Below are positions 16,664 through 26,200 of a stretch of 64,000 bases of DNA, one piece after another. The translations under genes and the position numbers were made by a program. The DNA comes from a bacterium. Lineage in GTDB: Bacteria > Acidobacteriota > Thermoanaerobaculia > Multivoradales > J023. The first letter of the stretch is position 1; each line of letters starts with the position of its first letter. The stretch covers positions 62,001 to 126,000 of the forward strand of contig JAAELT010000611.1 in assembly GCA_024226315.1 (NCBI GenBank), given 5' to 3'. The notes below the pieces were generated by a model, which did no database searches, had not been told where the DNA came from, and saw nothing but the letters and a program-made list of their open reading frames with translations.

Positions 16664-19363
16664 CTATTCCTCCTCGACCCAGGGAACGATGGCGGTCGCC
16701 GCCTGTTCGAGCTCGGGCTCGCCGGCGGTGACCCACGGGTTCAGGGTCACCCACGGATTCAGGGTCACCCACGGGTTCAGGGTCACCCACGGATTCAGGG
16801 TCACCCATGGATTCAGGGTCACCCACGGGTTCAGGGTCACCCACGGGTTGAGGTTGGGCGCGCCGCCGCTCCAGGGATTGCCCTCGAGGTCGGCCCATGA
16901 GAAACCGGCGGTGGGATAGGTACCGTCCCAATCCAGGCCCACGCCCTCGATGTAGAACGACTGGGTGGTGTCGTTCCAGCGCACCGGCCCCATGTAGTGC
17001 TCGATGTCGGCCACGTCCTTGTTGACGTCGAGACCCTTGTTGGCACAGCCAGTCTCGGTGCTGGCCACCGCGTCGGGGGCATTGATGAGCCCGGCGCCCT
17101 GCTGGAAGATGCTGTATGCCAGGTTGCCCCCGCCGTCGACCGCCGGGCGGGCGGCGTGGATCAGCTTGCACTTGACGTCGTCGGGGGTGAGCCCCGGGTC
17201 GTCCTGCAACATCAGCGCGACGACGCCGCTGGTGATCGCCGTCGCGGGCGAGGTGCCCGACATGGCGAAGTAGGGAAAGTCCCGCCGGCCGCTGGGATGG
17301 AACGCACCGAGGAAGGTGTTGTTCCAGTCCATCTGGCCGAGGACGTGGCCACCGGGGGCCACCAGGTCGGGCTTGACCACGGCGTCGTGGGTGGGGCCGG
17401 CGGCGGAAAAGGTGGCCAGGTAGTCGTCGCTGTCGTCGCCCGCCGTGAAGGCGTCGGACATGGCGCCGACGGTGATCACGTAGGGGTTGTTGCCCGGCAC
17501 GCCGACGGTCACCGGATCGGGGCCGTCGTTGCCGGCCGCGGTCACCACCACGATACCCGCCTGCCAGGCCGCCATCACCGCCTGGTTCAGCGGGTCTTCC
17601 CAGTAGAAAGACTGCGCCGGGGCGGAGAAGGACAGGTTGAGCACCCGGATGCCGTAGAGATCCTTGTTGGCCACCACCCAGTCGATGCCACGGATGACGT
17701 CGAGGTAGTTGCTGTCGCCCTTGAGGTCGAACGCCTTGACCGTCACCAGGTCGGCTCCCGGGGCCACGCCCTGGTACTGCCCGGGGACATTCTCGCGAGC
17801 GGAGAGAGCGGTCGAGATCAGGTGCCCGGCGTGGCCGTAGATGTCGGTGTGGGCAGTCGGCTGCGCGGGCCCGAGGGAATCGTCCAGCGTGTCGGTGATG
17901 GCGTCGTACTGGGCCAGGTAGCGCCACAGGTCGGCGGCGTTGAAGTGGATCGTGTCGGACACCGTCGAGTTGCCGGAATCGATGAACGCGACGGTGACGC
18001 CGGCGCCGGTGATGCCCTGGGAGTGCAACAGGTCGGCCCCGATGCGCGCGGGGAACTCGCTGTAGGAGGGCGGATTGTCGCCGGTACCGCTCAGGAACAC
18101 GTTGTCGAGGATCATCTTGTCGAGGGTGTTCATCGCCGACGAGCTGACGAACCGGAGCTGGGTGGCCGCCGTGCGATATTCGCTGAGGTCGACGCTGAAG
18201 CTCTGCGCGCTGCCGTCGGTGCCGGGCCCCTCCAGGCGGCCGAGCTCGTCCCAGTTGTCGCCGCCGTCGGTCGAGACCTCGACCGCCACGTACTCGGAGG
18301 CCGACTCGAGGGACTGGCGGACGTAGTCGAGGCTCAGGACGGCCGAGGTCGCGTCACTCAGGTCGACCTCGCGCTCGATGCCCCGGTCGCCGCCGCGGAT
18401 CCGCAGCCCCTGCTCCTCGGCGAAATAGGGGTAGCTCACCACCGAGCCGACGGTGGGACCGTCGCTCTCGCCGATCTCGAGCCAGTTGCCGGTCCAGTCG
18501 CGGTTGCCGTCGTTGTTGCCGTAGGAAGCGACTTCGAACTCGTCGGCCACCGTCCAGTCGGCCGGGATGACGGTGACGGCCTCGACCTGTACGTTGTCGG
18601 CATAGAAGTACTCGTTCTTGCCCGTATAGCCGTTCTCGACCCGGAATCGGACGACTGTGTCGAACGAGATGGAACTCGAGATGTCGTAGCTCCGGGAGTC
18701 CGTGGTGGCGCCGCTGATGCCGGTGACGCTTCCGACCTGGCTCCAGTTCCCGCCGCCGTCGGCCGACACCTCGACGGCGATGGCGTCCGAGCTGTCGACC
18801 TTGGAGTGGGTGCGGAAGTCGAAGCCCAGGGTCGCCGTGTCCACCACGCCGGAGAGGTCGACCTCGCGTGCGATGCTGGGAACGCCCGAGGCGTTGCGCG
18901 CGGTGATCCGCAGCTCGCCGGTGAGAATACGTATCTTGCCGCTGCCGGGGCCGGGGCCGTTAGGGTCCGATTCCACCCAATCGGCGCTCCAGTCGACGCC
19001 GCCGTCGTTGTTGCCCCAGGAGGCGAGCTCGAATTCGTCCCGCACGTCCCAGACGCTGGAGCTGTTCGCCGTCCGCAGGGCACGGTCGCCATGGATGCGG
19101 CGGACCGCGTCCATCGCGGCCAGCTTCTCCAGCTGCGCCGGCGTCAGGCGCGCGCCGACCGCGTCGATGATCCCCAGCTCGTGGCTGATCGGGATCCCGA
19201 GGCCGCGCACCGCGGCCGCGACCTCGTCCAGGCTCGTGCCCTGGACGATGTAGGAACGCACCTGCTCCTGGGCGGAGCCTGGAGGAGACGGGGAAGCGGT
19301 CGCCTGTCCGACCGCGACGAAGAGTAGAACCAAACCGATGATCGTAAGTATTGAGTGCCGCAT
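16664..19363 (-). CDS. Secreted subtilisin-like protease with NPWV-repeat tail (module copy A)
   Basis: The 899-residue S8-family peptidase starts with a signal peptide (residues 1-24) and an I9-like propeptide (about 36-97). Two tandem beta-sandwich domains of about 150 residues follow, each opening with DEFE-AS-GNNDG. The catalytic domain (about 430-790) contains Asp462 in VAFIDSGNSTV, His511 in YGHAGHL and Ser705 in MSGTSPAT, so the triad looks intact. After it comes a linker and seven tandem NPWVTL hexapeptides, then an acidic end, PWVEEE. It should be exported and act outside the cytoplasm. The hybrid kinase follows in the same operon, and a closely similar pair is encoded at the other edge of the island. 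Confidence 0.93.
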   Translation of the reverse strand: MRHSILTIIGLVLLFVAVGQATASPSPPGSAQEQVRSYIVQGTSLDEVAAAVRGLGIPISHELGIIDAVGARLTPAQLEKLAAMDAVRRIHGDRALRTANSSSVWDVRDEFELASWGNNDGGVDWSADWVESDPNGPGPGSGKIRILTGELRITARNASGVPSIAREVDLSGVVDTATLGFDFRTHSKVDSSDAIAVEVSADGGGNWSQVGSVTGISGATTDSRSYDISSSISFDTVVRFRVENGYTGKNEYFYADNVQVEAVTVIPADWTVADEFEVASYGNNDGNRDWTGNWLEIGESDGPTVGSVVSYPYFAEEQGLRIRGGDRGIEREVDLSDATSAVLSLDYVRQSLESASEYVAVEVSTDGGDNWDELGRLEGPGTDGSAQSFSVDLSEYRTAATQLRFVSSSAMNTLDKMILDNVFLSGTGDNPPSYSEFPARIGADLLHSQGITGAGVTVAFIDSGNSTVSDTIHFNAADLWRYLAQYDAITDTLDDSLGPAQPTAHTDIYGHAGHLISTALSARENVPGQYQGVAPGADLVTVKAFDLKGDSNYLDVIRGIDWVVANKDLYGIRVLNLSFSAPAQSFYWEDPLNQAVMAAWQAGIVVVTAAGNDGPDPVTVGVPGNNPYVITVGAMSDAFTAGDDSDDYLATFSAAGPTHDAVVKPDLVAPGGHVLGQMDWNNTFLGAFHPSGRRDFPYFAMSGTSPATAITSGVVALMLQDDPGLTPDDVKCKLIHAARPAVDGGGNLAYSIFQQGAGLINAPDAVASTETGCANKGLDVNKDVADIEHYMGPVRWNDTTQSFYIEGVGLDWDGTYPTAGFSWADLEGNPWSGGAPNLNPWVTLNPWVTLNPWVTLNPWVTLNPWVTLNPWVTLNPWVTAGEPELEQAATAIVPWVEEE
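16727..16852 (-). repeat. Seven 18-bp repeats encoding NPWVTL
   Basis: Seven copies of an 18-bp unit lie head to tail inside the protease gene. Units differ at only a few positions, mainly the third base of Asn (gtt or att on the plus strand). The repeat is exact at protein level except for the last unit, which ends in Ala. Near identity of the DNA suggests recent expansion or homogenisation by slippage. Confidence 0.95.
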
Positions 19364-19742
19364 GGTGTTTGACTCCCTGTTTGTCCGACGAGCGCGCCGT
19401 CTTTAGGTTTGCGCCCCTTCGGGGCGACCAGATGCTCGCGAGAGCTCCGAGCCGAGTTGGGGCTGGGGTCCGAGAGCTCGCGCCATGTCGAGAGTTTGCG
19501 GCTCGGAGCTTAAGACGCCCATTACAGACTCGAATTGATTTCGCCAGAGCCCCGATACGCGAATACAATCATGGCAAGCAACAAATCAGTTTCGCGCGTG
19601 GCCGAAGGTGACCTACCCAATTTCGGGTGTGCCTCGGAGGGGGAGGATCTCGATGCGTCACGGAGCGCGAGACCCTCTGGCCGTGCCGTTCCGGGCAAGA
19701 ACGTGCCGACCGCCACTGCTCATCTCATCTCAAGGAGCCCCC
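19364..19742. other. Divergent promoter region, island copy A protease and Cys-rich protein
   Basis: No gene is seen in this 379-bp gap. It holds a short hairpin CGCCCCTTCGGGGCG (19413-19427). It also holds a perfect 12-bp inverted repeat, AGCTCCGAGCCG at 19443-19454 with CGGCTCGGAGCT at 19499-19510, 44 bp apart, which could be paired operator halves or a larger stem. An AAGGAG ribosome site at 19732-19737 serves the plus-strand gene. I found no -24/-12 promoter with correct spacing on either strand. Confidence 0.5.
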
Positions 19743-20300
19743 ATGAAGACCATGCTGAAACTCTCGATCCTTCTCCTCGCGCTCACCCTCGCCGCCGGAG
19801 CGGCGGCGGAAACGCCGGACGGCGATCCGCCATCCGAGGAGACCGTTTGCGATCCCTTCATCGGTGACGAGAACGCTTTTGGCCTCTGCAACGCCTACTG
19901 CGAGGCAATGGATTGTGACAGCCCCGACGTCAAGGCCTCTCAGAGAGCATGCGAGAGGAAGTTCCAGAAGTTCAAGGATCTCACCGGATCGCCCCCGCCG
20001 TGCGCCGGCGTCAACTGCCCTTGTCTGAGTGACCCCGTCTTCGAGGACCTGATCGACGGCACCATCGCGATCGCTGCGTGCTCGGCCGAAGGGGACGAGA
20101 TGACCGACCCATACATCGTCAGCGTTTCCGATCTTCTGGCCACCAATCAGGCCTCGGCAACCCGCGCCGAAGACGATGGAGAATGTGAGGTTGCTGGCAC
20201 ACCTGCGACCCCGACGACTGCCGAAGAAGGCATCGAATGCGCCAACCTGCTGCTCGAGGCGGCGGAAGCAGAGCTCGGGGAAGGTGCCTGCGACCCATGA
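19743..20300 (+). CDS. Small secreted Cys-containing protein (paralog 1)
   Basis: The 185-residue protein has a clear signal peptide (MKTMLKLSILLLALTLAAGA, cleavage after AAA near residue 22). The ATG at 19743 is chosen for the AAGGAG site 5 bp upstream. The mature part is acidic with about a dozen cysteines, including NCPCLSDP, which would form disulfides outside the cytoplasm. Its C-terminus (ECANLLLEAAEAELGEGACD) matches the end of the secreted protein encoded at 22067-23101 (CIDRLVAAAEADLGPGACN), so the two are paralogs. I recognise no known family. It is the first of the genes between the two protease-kinase modules. Confidence 0.85.
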   Translation: MKTMLKLSILLLALTLAAGAAAETPDGDPPSEETVCDPFIGDENAFGLCNAYCEAMDCDSPDVKASQRACERKFQKFKDLTGSPPPCAGVNCPCLSDPVFEDLIDGTIAIAACSAEGDEMTDPYIVSVSDLLATNQASATRAEDDGECEVAGTPATPTTAEEGIECANLLLEAAEAELGEGACDP

Positions 20301-20325
20301 CAGTGAGAGAATAGCGAGCGTTCCA

Positions 20326-20354
20326 CGGTCGCCGAGGTATCATCTCGGCGACCG
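20326..20354 (+). promoter_or_regulatory. 11-bp perfect hairpin abutting a start codon
   Basis: CGGTCGCCGAG and CTCGGCGACCG form a perfect stem with a 7-base loop, and the ATG of the sigma-54 activator begins at the next base. No T-tract follows. The stem covers the place where a ribosome site should be, so it would block initiation unless opened, or it is a terminator of the upstream gene and the true start lies downstream. Confidence 0.7.
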
Positions 20355-21809
20355 ATGTCTACTTGCCGAGACCTCCTGCGTTCCTATCGCCTGCTCCTGC
20401 TCCATTTCAGCGGGATCGAGGCCGTCTCGATCTGTCTCCGGGCATCGCCGGAGAGCCCCGAGTGTCCGTTGCTCGTCCATGGTGGCGAGCGACCCGCTGT
20501 CCCCGAGCTCGCGGACGCCGCTGCCGCGAACAGACTGCTGAGGGCCGAAGGCCGAGTGAGCACCGCGCCCCTCGGGTCCTCACGGCTGCTGGTGGCGCCG
20601 AGCCTGGCGCCAGGGGGGAGGCTGATCCGTGTCCCCGAAGCATCTCGAGCACCAGAGGCAGCATCACGAAGCCGGGGCTCGATCGCGGCGCCGGCGATGC
20701 GGATCGGCCTGCGCCTTGCCGAGGGGACTGTGGCCGGCACCACCCTGCCGGGCGATCAGGCACTGTGGCAAAGAGCCCTGGAGCTCGGCTCACAGCTCGC
20801 TGACCTCTGCCGGACCGCCGCCGCCGCGCCGCGCGATCCGGCCGCCGGACTCGAGGACCTGCATGGCGCCCCCGAGGATAGCCAGCTGGTCTACTGCTCG
20901 CCGGAGATGGAAACGCTCCTCGGCACCATCCGCCGAGTGGCCCCCACCGACGCCACGGTACTGGTGACCGGAGAAAGCGGCACCGGCAAGGAGCTGGTGG
21001 CCCGCACGGTGCACACGCTCAGCCCGCGGCGCGACAAGCCGCCGGTGGTGGTCGACTGCGCGGCGATTTCCGCTTCCCTGATCGACAGCGAGCTCTTCGG
21101 CCACGAGAAAGGAGCCTACACGGGCGCAAGCGGCCGGACGGTCGGTCGCCTGGCCGAGGCCGCGGGCTCGACCCTGATCCTCGACGAGATCGGCGAGCTA
21201 CCGCTCGAGGTCCAGGCCAAGCTGCTGCGCTTCGTGCAGGAGAAACAGATCACCCCCGTGGGCGGCACCAGGCCACGAACGGTCGACGTGAGGCTGGTGG
21301 CGGTGACCAACCGCGATCTCGAGGCGGAAGCCGCAGCCGGCAAGTTCCGGCAGGATCTCTACTACCGCCTCGAGGTTGTCCACCTGGACGTTCCGAAGTT
21401 GGACCACCGTGCCGGCGACGTACCCTTGCTGGTCGACCACTTCGTGGAGAAACTCTCGGCCCGCTACGGCAAGAAGATCCTGGGGCTCACCTCGGCGGCC
21501 GAGGCGCTGGTCGCCAGGCACAGCTGGCCCGGCAACGTCCGCGAGCTCGAGAACCGAATTCTGAGGGCGGTGATCCTGTGTGAGGGCGACGAGATCGACA
21601 CGACGGATCTCGATCTCACCGAAGCCGTGCCCACCCAGCGTGCCGCCACCATCGAGCTCAACCTCGGACAGCTCGAGAAACGCCACATCGAGAGGGTGCT
21701 CGAGAGCGAAGACGGCTCGGTCACCCGCGCCGCGCGGCGACTCGGCATCCAGCGCAACACCCTCTATCAGAAGATCAAGAAGCACGACCTCGACCGGCCC
21801 GGCCGCTGA
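20355..21809 (+). CDS. Sigma-54-dependent activator without receiver domain
   Basis: The 484-residue protein has an N-terminal region of about 190 residues with no receiver motif, which may be a divergent GAF- or FHA-like input domain. The AAA+ domain (about 190-415) has Walker A GESGTGKE, the sigma-54-contacting loop as GAYTGA (Tyr for the usual Phe) and Walker B LILDEIGEL. A Fis-type helix-turn-helix ends it (RAARRLGIQRNTLYQKIKKH). Two near-consensus -24/-12 promoters occur within the same gene cluster, before 22067 and before 29616, so it is the natural candidate to control them. Without a receiver it may sense a ligand or a partner rather than be phosphorylated. Confidence 0.92.
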   Translation: MSTCRDLLRSYRLLLLHFSGIEAVSICLRASPESPECPLLVHGGERPAVPELADAAAANRLLRAEGRVSTAPLGSSRLLVAPSLAPGGRLIRVPEASRAPEAASRSRGSIAAPAMRIGLRLAEGTVAGTTLPGDQALWQRALELGSQLADLCRTAAAAPRDPAAGLEDLHGAPEDSQLVYCSPEMETLLGTIRRVAPTDATVLVTGESGTGKELVARTVHTLSPRRDKPPVVVDCAAISASLIDSELFGHEKGAYTGASGRTVGRLAEAAGSTLILDEIGELPLEVQAKLLRFVQEKQITPVGGTRPRTVDVRLVAVTNRDLEAEAAAGKFRQDLYYRLEVVHLDVPKLDHRAGDVPLLVDHFVEKLSARYGKKILGLTSAAEALVARHSWPGNVRELENRILRAVILCEGDEIDTTDLDLTEAVPTQRAATIELNLGQLEKRHIERVLESEDGSVTRAARRLGIQRNTLYQKIKKHDLDRPGR

Positions 21810-21853
21810 TCCGCCGCGAGGCCAAGCCTCGCCCGCTCAATTCTCGAACAGCC

Positions 21854-21872
21854 GCGTTCGTTTTTCGAACGC
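21854..21872 (+). terminator. Hairpin after the sigma-54 activator gene
   Basis: GCGTTCG and CGAACGC form a 7-bp stem with a loop of five T, 45 bp past the stop codon. No T-tract follows, so termination would be weak or factor-assisted. Confidence 0.45.
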
Positions 21873-21997
21873 CGCCCGAAGGCAGCTCGGCCACTCGTTC
21901 GATCGCCGCGTGCGATGAAAGCGCAATCACACAGCAAAACTCCTCATATCGAGTGTTTTTTCTTCTCCATGGTCAATCTGACGGCGCGCATTACGGC

Positions 21998-22013
21998 CGG
22001 CACAAGCCTTGCT
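21998..22013 (+). promoter_or_regulatory. Sigma-54 (-24/-12) promoter before the SD-repeat secreted protein
   Basis: The sequence CGGCACAAGCCTTGCT has GG at 21999-22000 and GC at 22011-22012, exactly 10 bp between. It matches the sigma-54 consensus TGGCACN5TTGCW at nearly all conserved positions. It lies 54 bp before the ATG at 22067, in the correct orientation and just downstream of a sigma-54 activator gene. Confidence 0.8.
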
Positions 22014-22066
22014 CTATAGGTCGCCGAGTCGCGAAAAACACAACCGGCGCCCCAGGAGAAGAAAAC

Positions 22067-23101
22067 ATGCAAGAGACCCAGCCCTCCCGCCCGTCCGTCA
22101 TCATCTGCTGGGTCGCCACTCTGGTCCTGTGCCTGCTGTCCTGGACCAACACGGCGTTGGCGGACTCTCCGAGGATGCTGAAGCAGGCCGCGATCGACGT
22201 GCTGGAACCGACCGGCCACAACCGGACCGACCGGCGCATGGAGGCGGCGATCGAGCGCATCGAGGCCAGCCTCGCCGACGGGCTGTGGGCCGACGACGAG
22301 CACCTGATGTCCGAGATCGGCGTCACCGTCTTCGACGAGGAGCGGGCGGCGATTCGCAAACTCGAGAAGATCCTCGACGACGGCGCCGCTCCGGCTGCGG
22401 GAGTGGACGCCGCGGTGGATGCGATCTCGAAGCTGCTGACCGCCGACGCCATGCTCGCCCAGACCGCCTTCGATGAAGCGAGCGCGGCCGTCGCCATGGC
22501 GGACTGCGAGGCCTGCGCCACGGGCGCTGAGGACGAGAGCGCCTGCGGCGGCACGGGCGACGGCAGTGACAGCGACAGTGGCAGCGACAGCGACTCGGAC
22601 AGCGACAGCGACCAGGGTGCCGGCCCCGCGTGTGACTGCGCCAAAGCGGAGCGCAAGCTCGTCCGGGCCGAGGCGGCGCTGGTGGCGGCAGCCGCGGCGA
22701 TCGACGAGGGCGATTTCGTGGAAGCCGCCCGGCAATACAGGAAGGCCTGGAGGCGCGCGACCCGGGCGGCTCTGGCGGTCGCCCTGTGCCCGGTGATCGA
22801 GATCGGCTGCCCGTGCGACATGTTCGACCTCTTCTCGCCCTTCACCGACGGCAGTGCCGAGATCGTCCAATGCGAGTTGCTGGCCGAGCCGCCCGAGTTC
22901 TTCGCCATGAGTGTGGTGATCTCGGGGGCCAGCGCCGAAGCAGCCCTGGTGACCGGGGAAGGGGCCGAGTGCGGCGCCGCCGACGTCGCCGGTGGAGCGC
23001 CACCGGTCTCGCTGGCGATCACCGAGGCGCAGGCGCAGGTCTGCATCGATCGCCTGGTCGCGGCGGCCGAGGCCGACCTGGGGCCCGGCGCCTGCAACTA
23101 G
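22067..23101 (+). CDS. Secreted Ser-Asp-repeat protein (paralog 2)
   Basis: The 344-residue protein has a signal peptide (hydrophobic residues 11-30, cleavage after ALA near 33). The ATG follows AGGAG at 22054-22058. The mature part is helical and acidic, then come a Ser-Asp linker (about residues 165-183), a second helical region, and a Cys-containing C-terminal domain with GCPCDMFD. The end, CIDRLVAAAEADLGPGACN, matches the smaller protein encoded at 19743, so both share one C-terminal domain. The Ser-Asp linker resembles the one in the module B protease at 29616. A -24/-12 promoter stands directly upstream. The function is unknown; an extracellular or surface location is likely. Confidence 0.85.
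   Translation: MQETQPSRPSVIICWVATLVLCLLSWTNTALADSPRMLKQAAIDVLEPTGHNRTDRRMEAAIERIEASLADGLWADDEHLMSEIGVTVFDEERAAIRKLEKILDDGAAPAAGVDAAVDAISKLLTADAMLAQTAFDEASAAVAMADCEACATGAEDESACGGTGDGSDSDSGSDSDSDSDSDQGAGPACDCAKAERKLVRAEAALVAAAAAIDEGDFVEAARQYRKAWRRATRAALAVALCPVIEIGCPCDMFDLFSPFTDGSAEIVQCELLAEPPEFFAMSVVISGASAEAALVTGEGAECGAADVAGGAPPVSLAITEAQAQVCIDRLVAAAEADLGPGACN
22562..22610 (+). repeat. Ser-Asp codon repeat
   Basis: A run of alternating AGC/AGT and GAC codons encodes a Ser-Asp stretch of about 16 residues, broken once by Gly and once by a TCG serine. A similar stretch is encoded at 29949-30027 in another secreted protein of the same island. Confidence 0.85.
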
Positions 23102-23251
23102 CCGCCTGGAGCCTGGAGCCCGGCTGCGGGCGCGCGTTCCGGCGCGGTCGAGCAGCCTCTCTACACGGTAATGCTGTCCGTAATACTCCTGTAGCATCCT
23201 GGCTTCGCCTCCGCATGGGCGATCACGAGGTGAAAGGATGCGCAGGGGGAA

Positions 23252-26200
23252 ATGTTGACGGCTCGCGAGTACCGGAACCTGGTCCTGGTTTTGCTGACGG
23301 CGCTGCTCGGGGCGACGATGCCGGCAGTCCGGGCTGCCGAGCCCGAGCCGCCCGGCGTGCCGAAGCCGGTGACCGACCCGGACTCGGGTGAAGAGGTCGT
23401 CGTCATCGCCCGAGACTGGCGCAGCCTCTATCCCTTCTCCGCACGGTTCGCGGCCAAGCGCGGCGCCACCGGTGACGCCCGGGTCATCGACCTGGCGGCG
23501 ATCTCCTTCACCACCGACGACCTGGTGGGCGAGGACGAGAGCGGTGGGCTGCGGTTCCACTCCCCCGACCTGAGCTCCTTCCCCGCCGAGCTGGTACGCC
23601 AGCCCTTCGCCGACGGCAGCGGCGACCTCTTCGTGGTGCAGGCGGCCGAGCCCAAGCTCCAGGCCGTGCTGCGGCGGCAGCTTGAAACCATGGGCGCCGA
23701 GATCCGCGGCTACGTTCCCGATCACGCCTACCTGGCGCGCCTGACGCCGCAACAGCACGCCGAGCTCGCGGGCTCTCAGGCGGTGTTCTGGCTCGGCGTC
23801 TTCCAGCCCGCGTGGCGCATCGCCCCCAAGCTCGACTACGTCATCGAATCGGATCCGCTCCACCAGTTGCGGCTGACCGCGCTCTTCGACCGGCGGGCCT
23901 TCGCGGGCGCGTCCGCGCTCGCCGGGGCGCTCGCGGCTGACGGCGTCGACGTGCTCCAGGTCGCCGGCCGCGGCCGCGACTGGAAGGTGCGCCTACGCGC
24001 GACGGCGGGGCACGCCCGCGTGCTGGCGGCGATGCCCGGCTGCCTGTGGGTGGAGCGCTTCGCCGGCTACCGGCTGGACAACAACGTCGCCCGCACCTCG
24101 ATCGACACCACCACGGGCCGCGGCGACGCCGCCGGCCCGCTGATGGACGTCGAGGACGTCTGGGACCGCGGCCTGCGCGGCGAGGGTCAGATCGCGGCGG
24201 TCTCGGACACCGGCCTGTCGACCGGCGACCTCGCCACCCTGCACCACGACTTTGGCCAGCAGGGCTCGCCCACCAACCCGATGCGGGTGGTCTCCACCTA
24301 CGCCCTGGGCCGCGCCACCTGGGACGACGATCAGACCATCGCCGGCGCCGGCCACGGCACCCACGTCACGGGCTCGCTCCTGGGCAACGGCGCGCGCTCT
24401 GGATCCGATCCGGCGAACAACGACTTCCCAGCCTCGAGTTATGCCGGCACCGCCCCCAAGGCGGGACTCGTGTTCCAGTCGCTGCTCGACTCCGGCGGGT
24501 CTCTCGGGGGCATCCCGACGGACCTCAACACCCTCTTCCAGGACCCCTACGACGACGGCGCGCGCGTGCACTCCAACTCCTGGGGCACCCCGGTGGACGG
24601 CCAGTACACCGTCGACTCGCAGGAAGTCGACGAGTTTGTCTGGAACCACCCGGACATGGTGATCACCTACACCGCCGGCAACAGCGGCAACGACGGCAGG
24701 CGCCGGGTCGGCGCCTTCTGCAACTTCACGAGTGACCCGATCGACGGCGTGATCGACACCGACGCCATCGGCGCTCCGGGCACGGCAAAGAACAACCTCA
24801 CCGTCGGCGCCTCGGAGAACTACCGGCCCGGCTTCACCTTCGAGCCGTCGCAGGGCGACTGCACCTCGGACGACGGCATCGAGCAGAAGACCTGGGGCTG
24901 GTTCAGCAGCTGCCGGTTCTCGGTGGCGCCGATCTTCGGCGACCTGATGGCCGACGACGCCTCTGGCCTGGGCGCATTCTCGAGCCGCGGCCCGACCGAC
25001 GACGGACGCTTCAAGCCCGACCTGGTGGCGCCGGGCATCGCCGTCATCTCGACCCGCACCGACCAGAACCAGGCCTACCAGCAGTGGGGCACCTGCGACG
25101 TGCCGGCGGCGCTCGAGCCCTACTACATCACCCAGGGCGGCACCTCGATGGCCAACCCCCTGCTGGCCGGCGCCGCGGTGCTGACGCGCCAGTACTACGA
25201 GGACGGCTGGCACGGCGAGGGCAACGCCCACACCAACCTCTTCCCGGTCCCGGCCGACGCCTTCAATCCCTCGGCCGCCCTGATCAAGGCGACCCTCATC
25301 AACGGCGCCTGGGACATGACGCCGGGTCAGTACGGCGTCGGTCTCACCCAGGAGATCCCACCCATTTGGGACTCCGGCGCCGATCTGCCGAACAACGCCG
25401 AGGGCTACGGCCGGCTGGACCTCGAGGCCTCGCTCTTCCCGGGCTCGGGCCACGGCCGCGACCCAGGCCGCGACATGGAGGTCCACGACGCCTCACCCGG
25501 TCTGGCGACGGGCCAGTTCACCGACTTCCCGGTCTCCGTCGCCTCGGGGACCGACGCGCTCGTCGTCACCCTGGCGTGGAGCGACCCCTACGGCGATCCG
25601 ATGGTCATGAGCCAGCTGGTCAACGACCTCGACCTCACCGTCACCTCGCCGACCGCGACCGTCTACTGGCCCAACGGCGTCGACCGCACCATGGGCAGTG
25701 CCGACCACACCAACAACGTCGAGCAGGTCAAGGTCACGTCGCCCGCGGTTGGCACCTGGACAGTGCGCGTGCACGGCTTCAGCGTGCCGGGCAATGCCGA
25801 GACCGGCAGCACCGTACAGCCCTACGCCCTGGCGATCTCCGGCGTGCTGGCTCCGCCCTGCGCGGCGCCCTCGGCGGCGAGCGGGCTGGCGGCGACCCCG
25901 ATGGGCAGCAACCGCATCGACCTCACCTGGAACCCGGTGGCGCGCGACAGCTACAGCGTGCACCGCGCCACTTCTCCCGGTGGGCCCTACGAGCGGATCG
26001 CCACCGGCTTGACGGGCACGGCCTACAGCGACACCTCTGTCTCCGGAGCGGTGACCTACTACTACGTGGTCACCGCCATCAACGACCCCAACTGCGAATC
26101 GACGTTCTCGAACGAGGCCTCGGCCACCGCGTTCGGCGACTGCACCGTCGCCCCCACCTTCACCGGCCTGACCTCGGTCGGCCCGGCCGACACCGGCGGC

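Noticed and set aside
19690..19710. Sigma-54 promoter on the minus strand for the module A protease (CGGCACG then TTGCC)
   Set aside because: The GG to GC spacing is 9 bp rather than 10, and the site lies more than 300 bp before the start codon.
23202..23217. Sigma-54 promoter before the giant protease (TGGCTTC then CCGCA)
   Set aside because: GG and GC are spaced correctly, but the other conserved bases (CACG and TT) do not match, so chance is a sufficient explanation.
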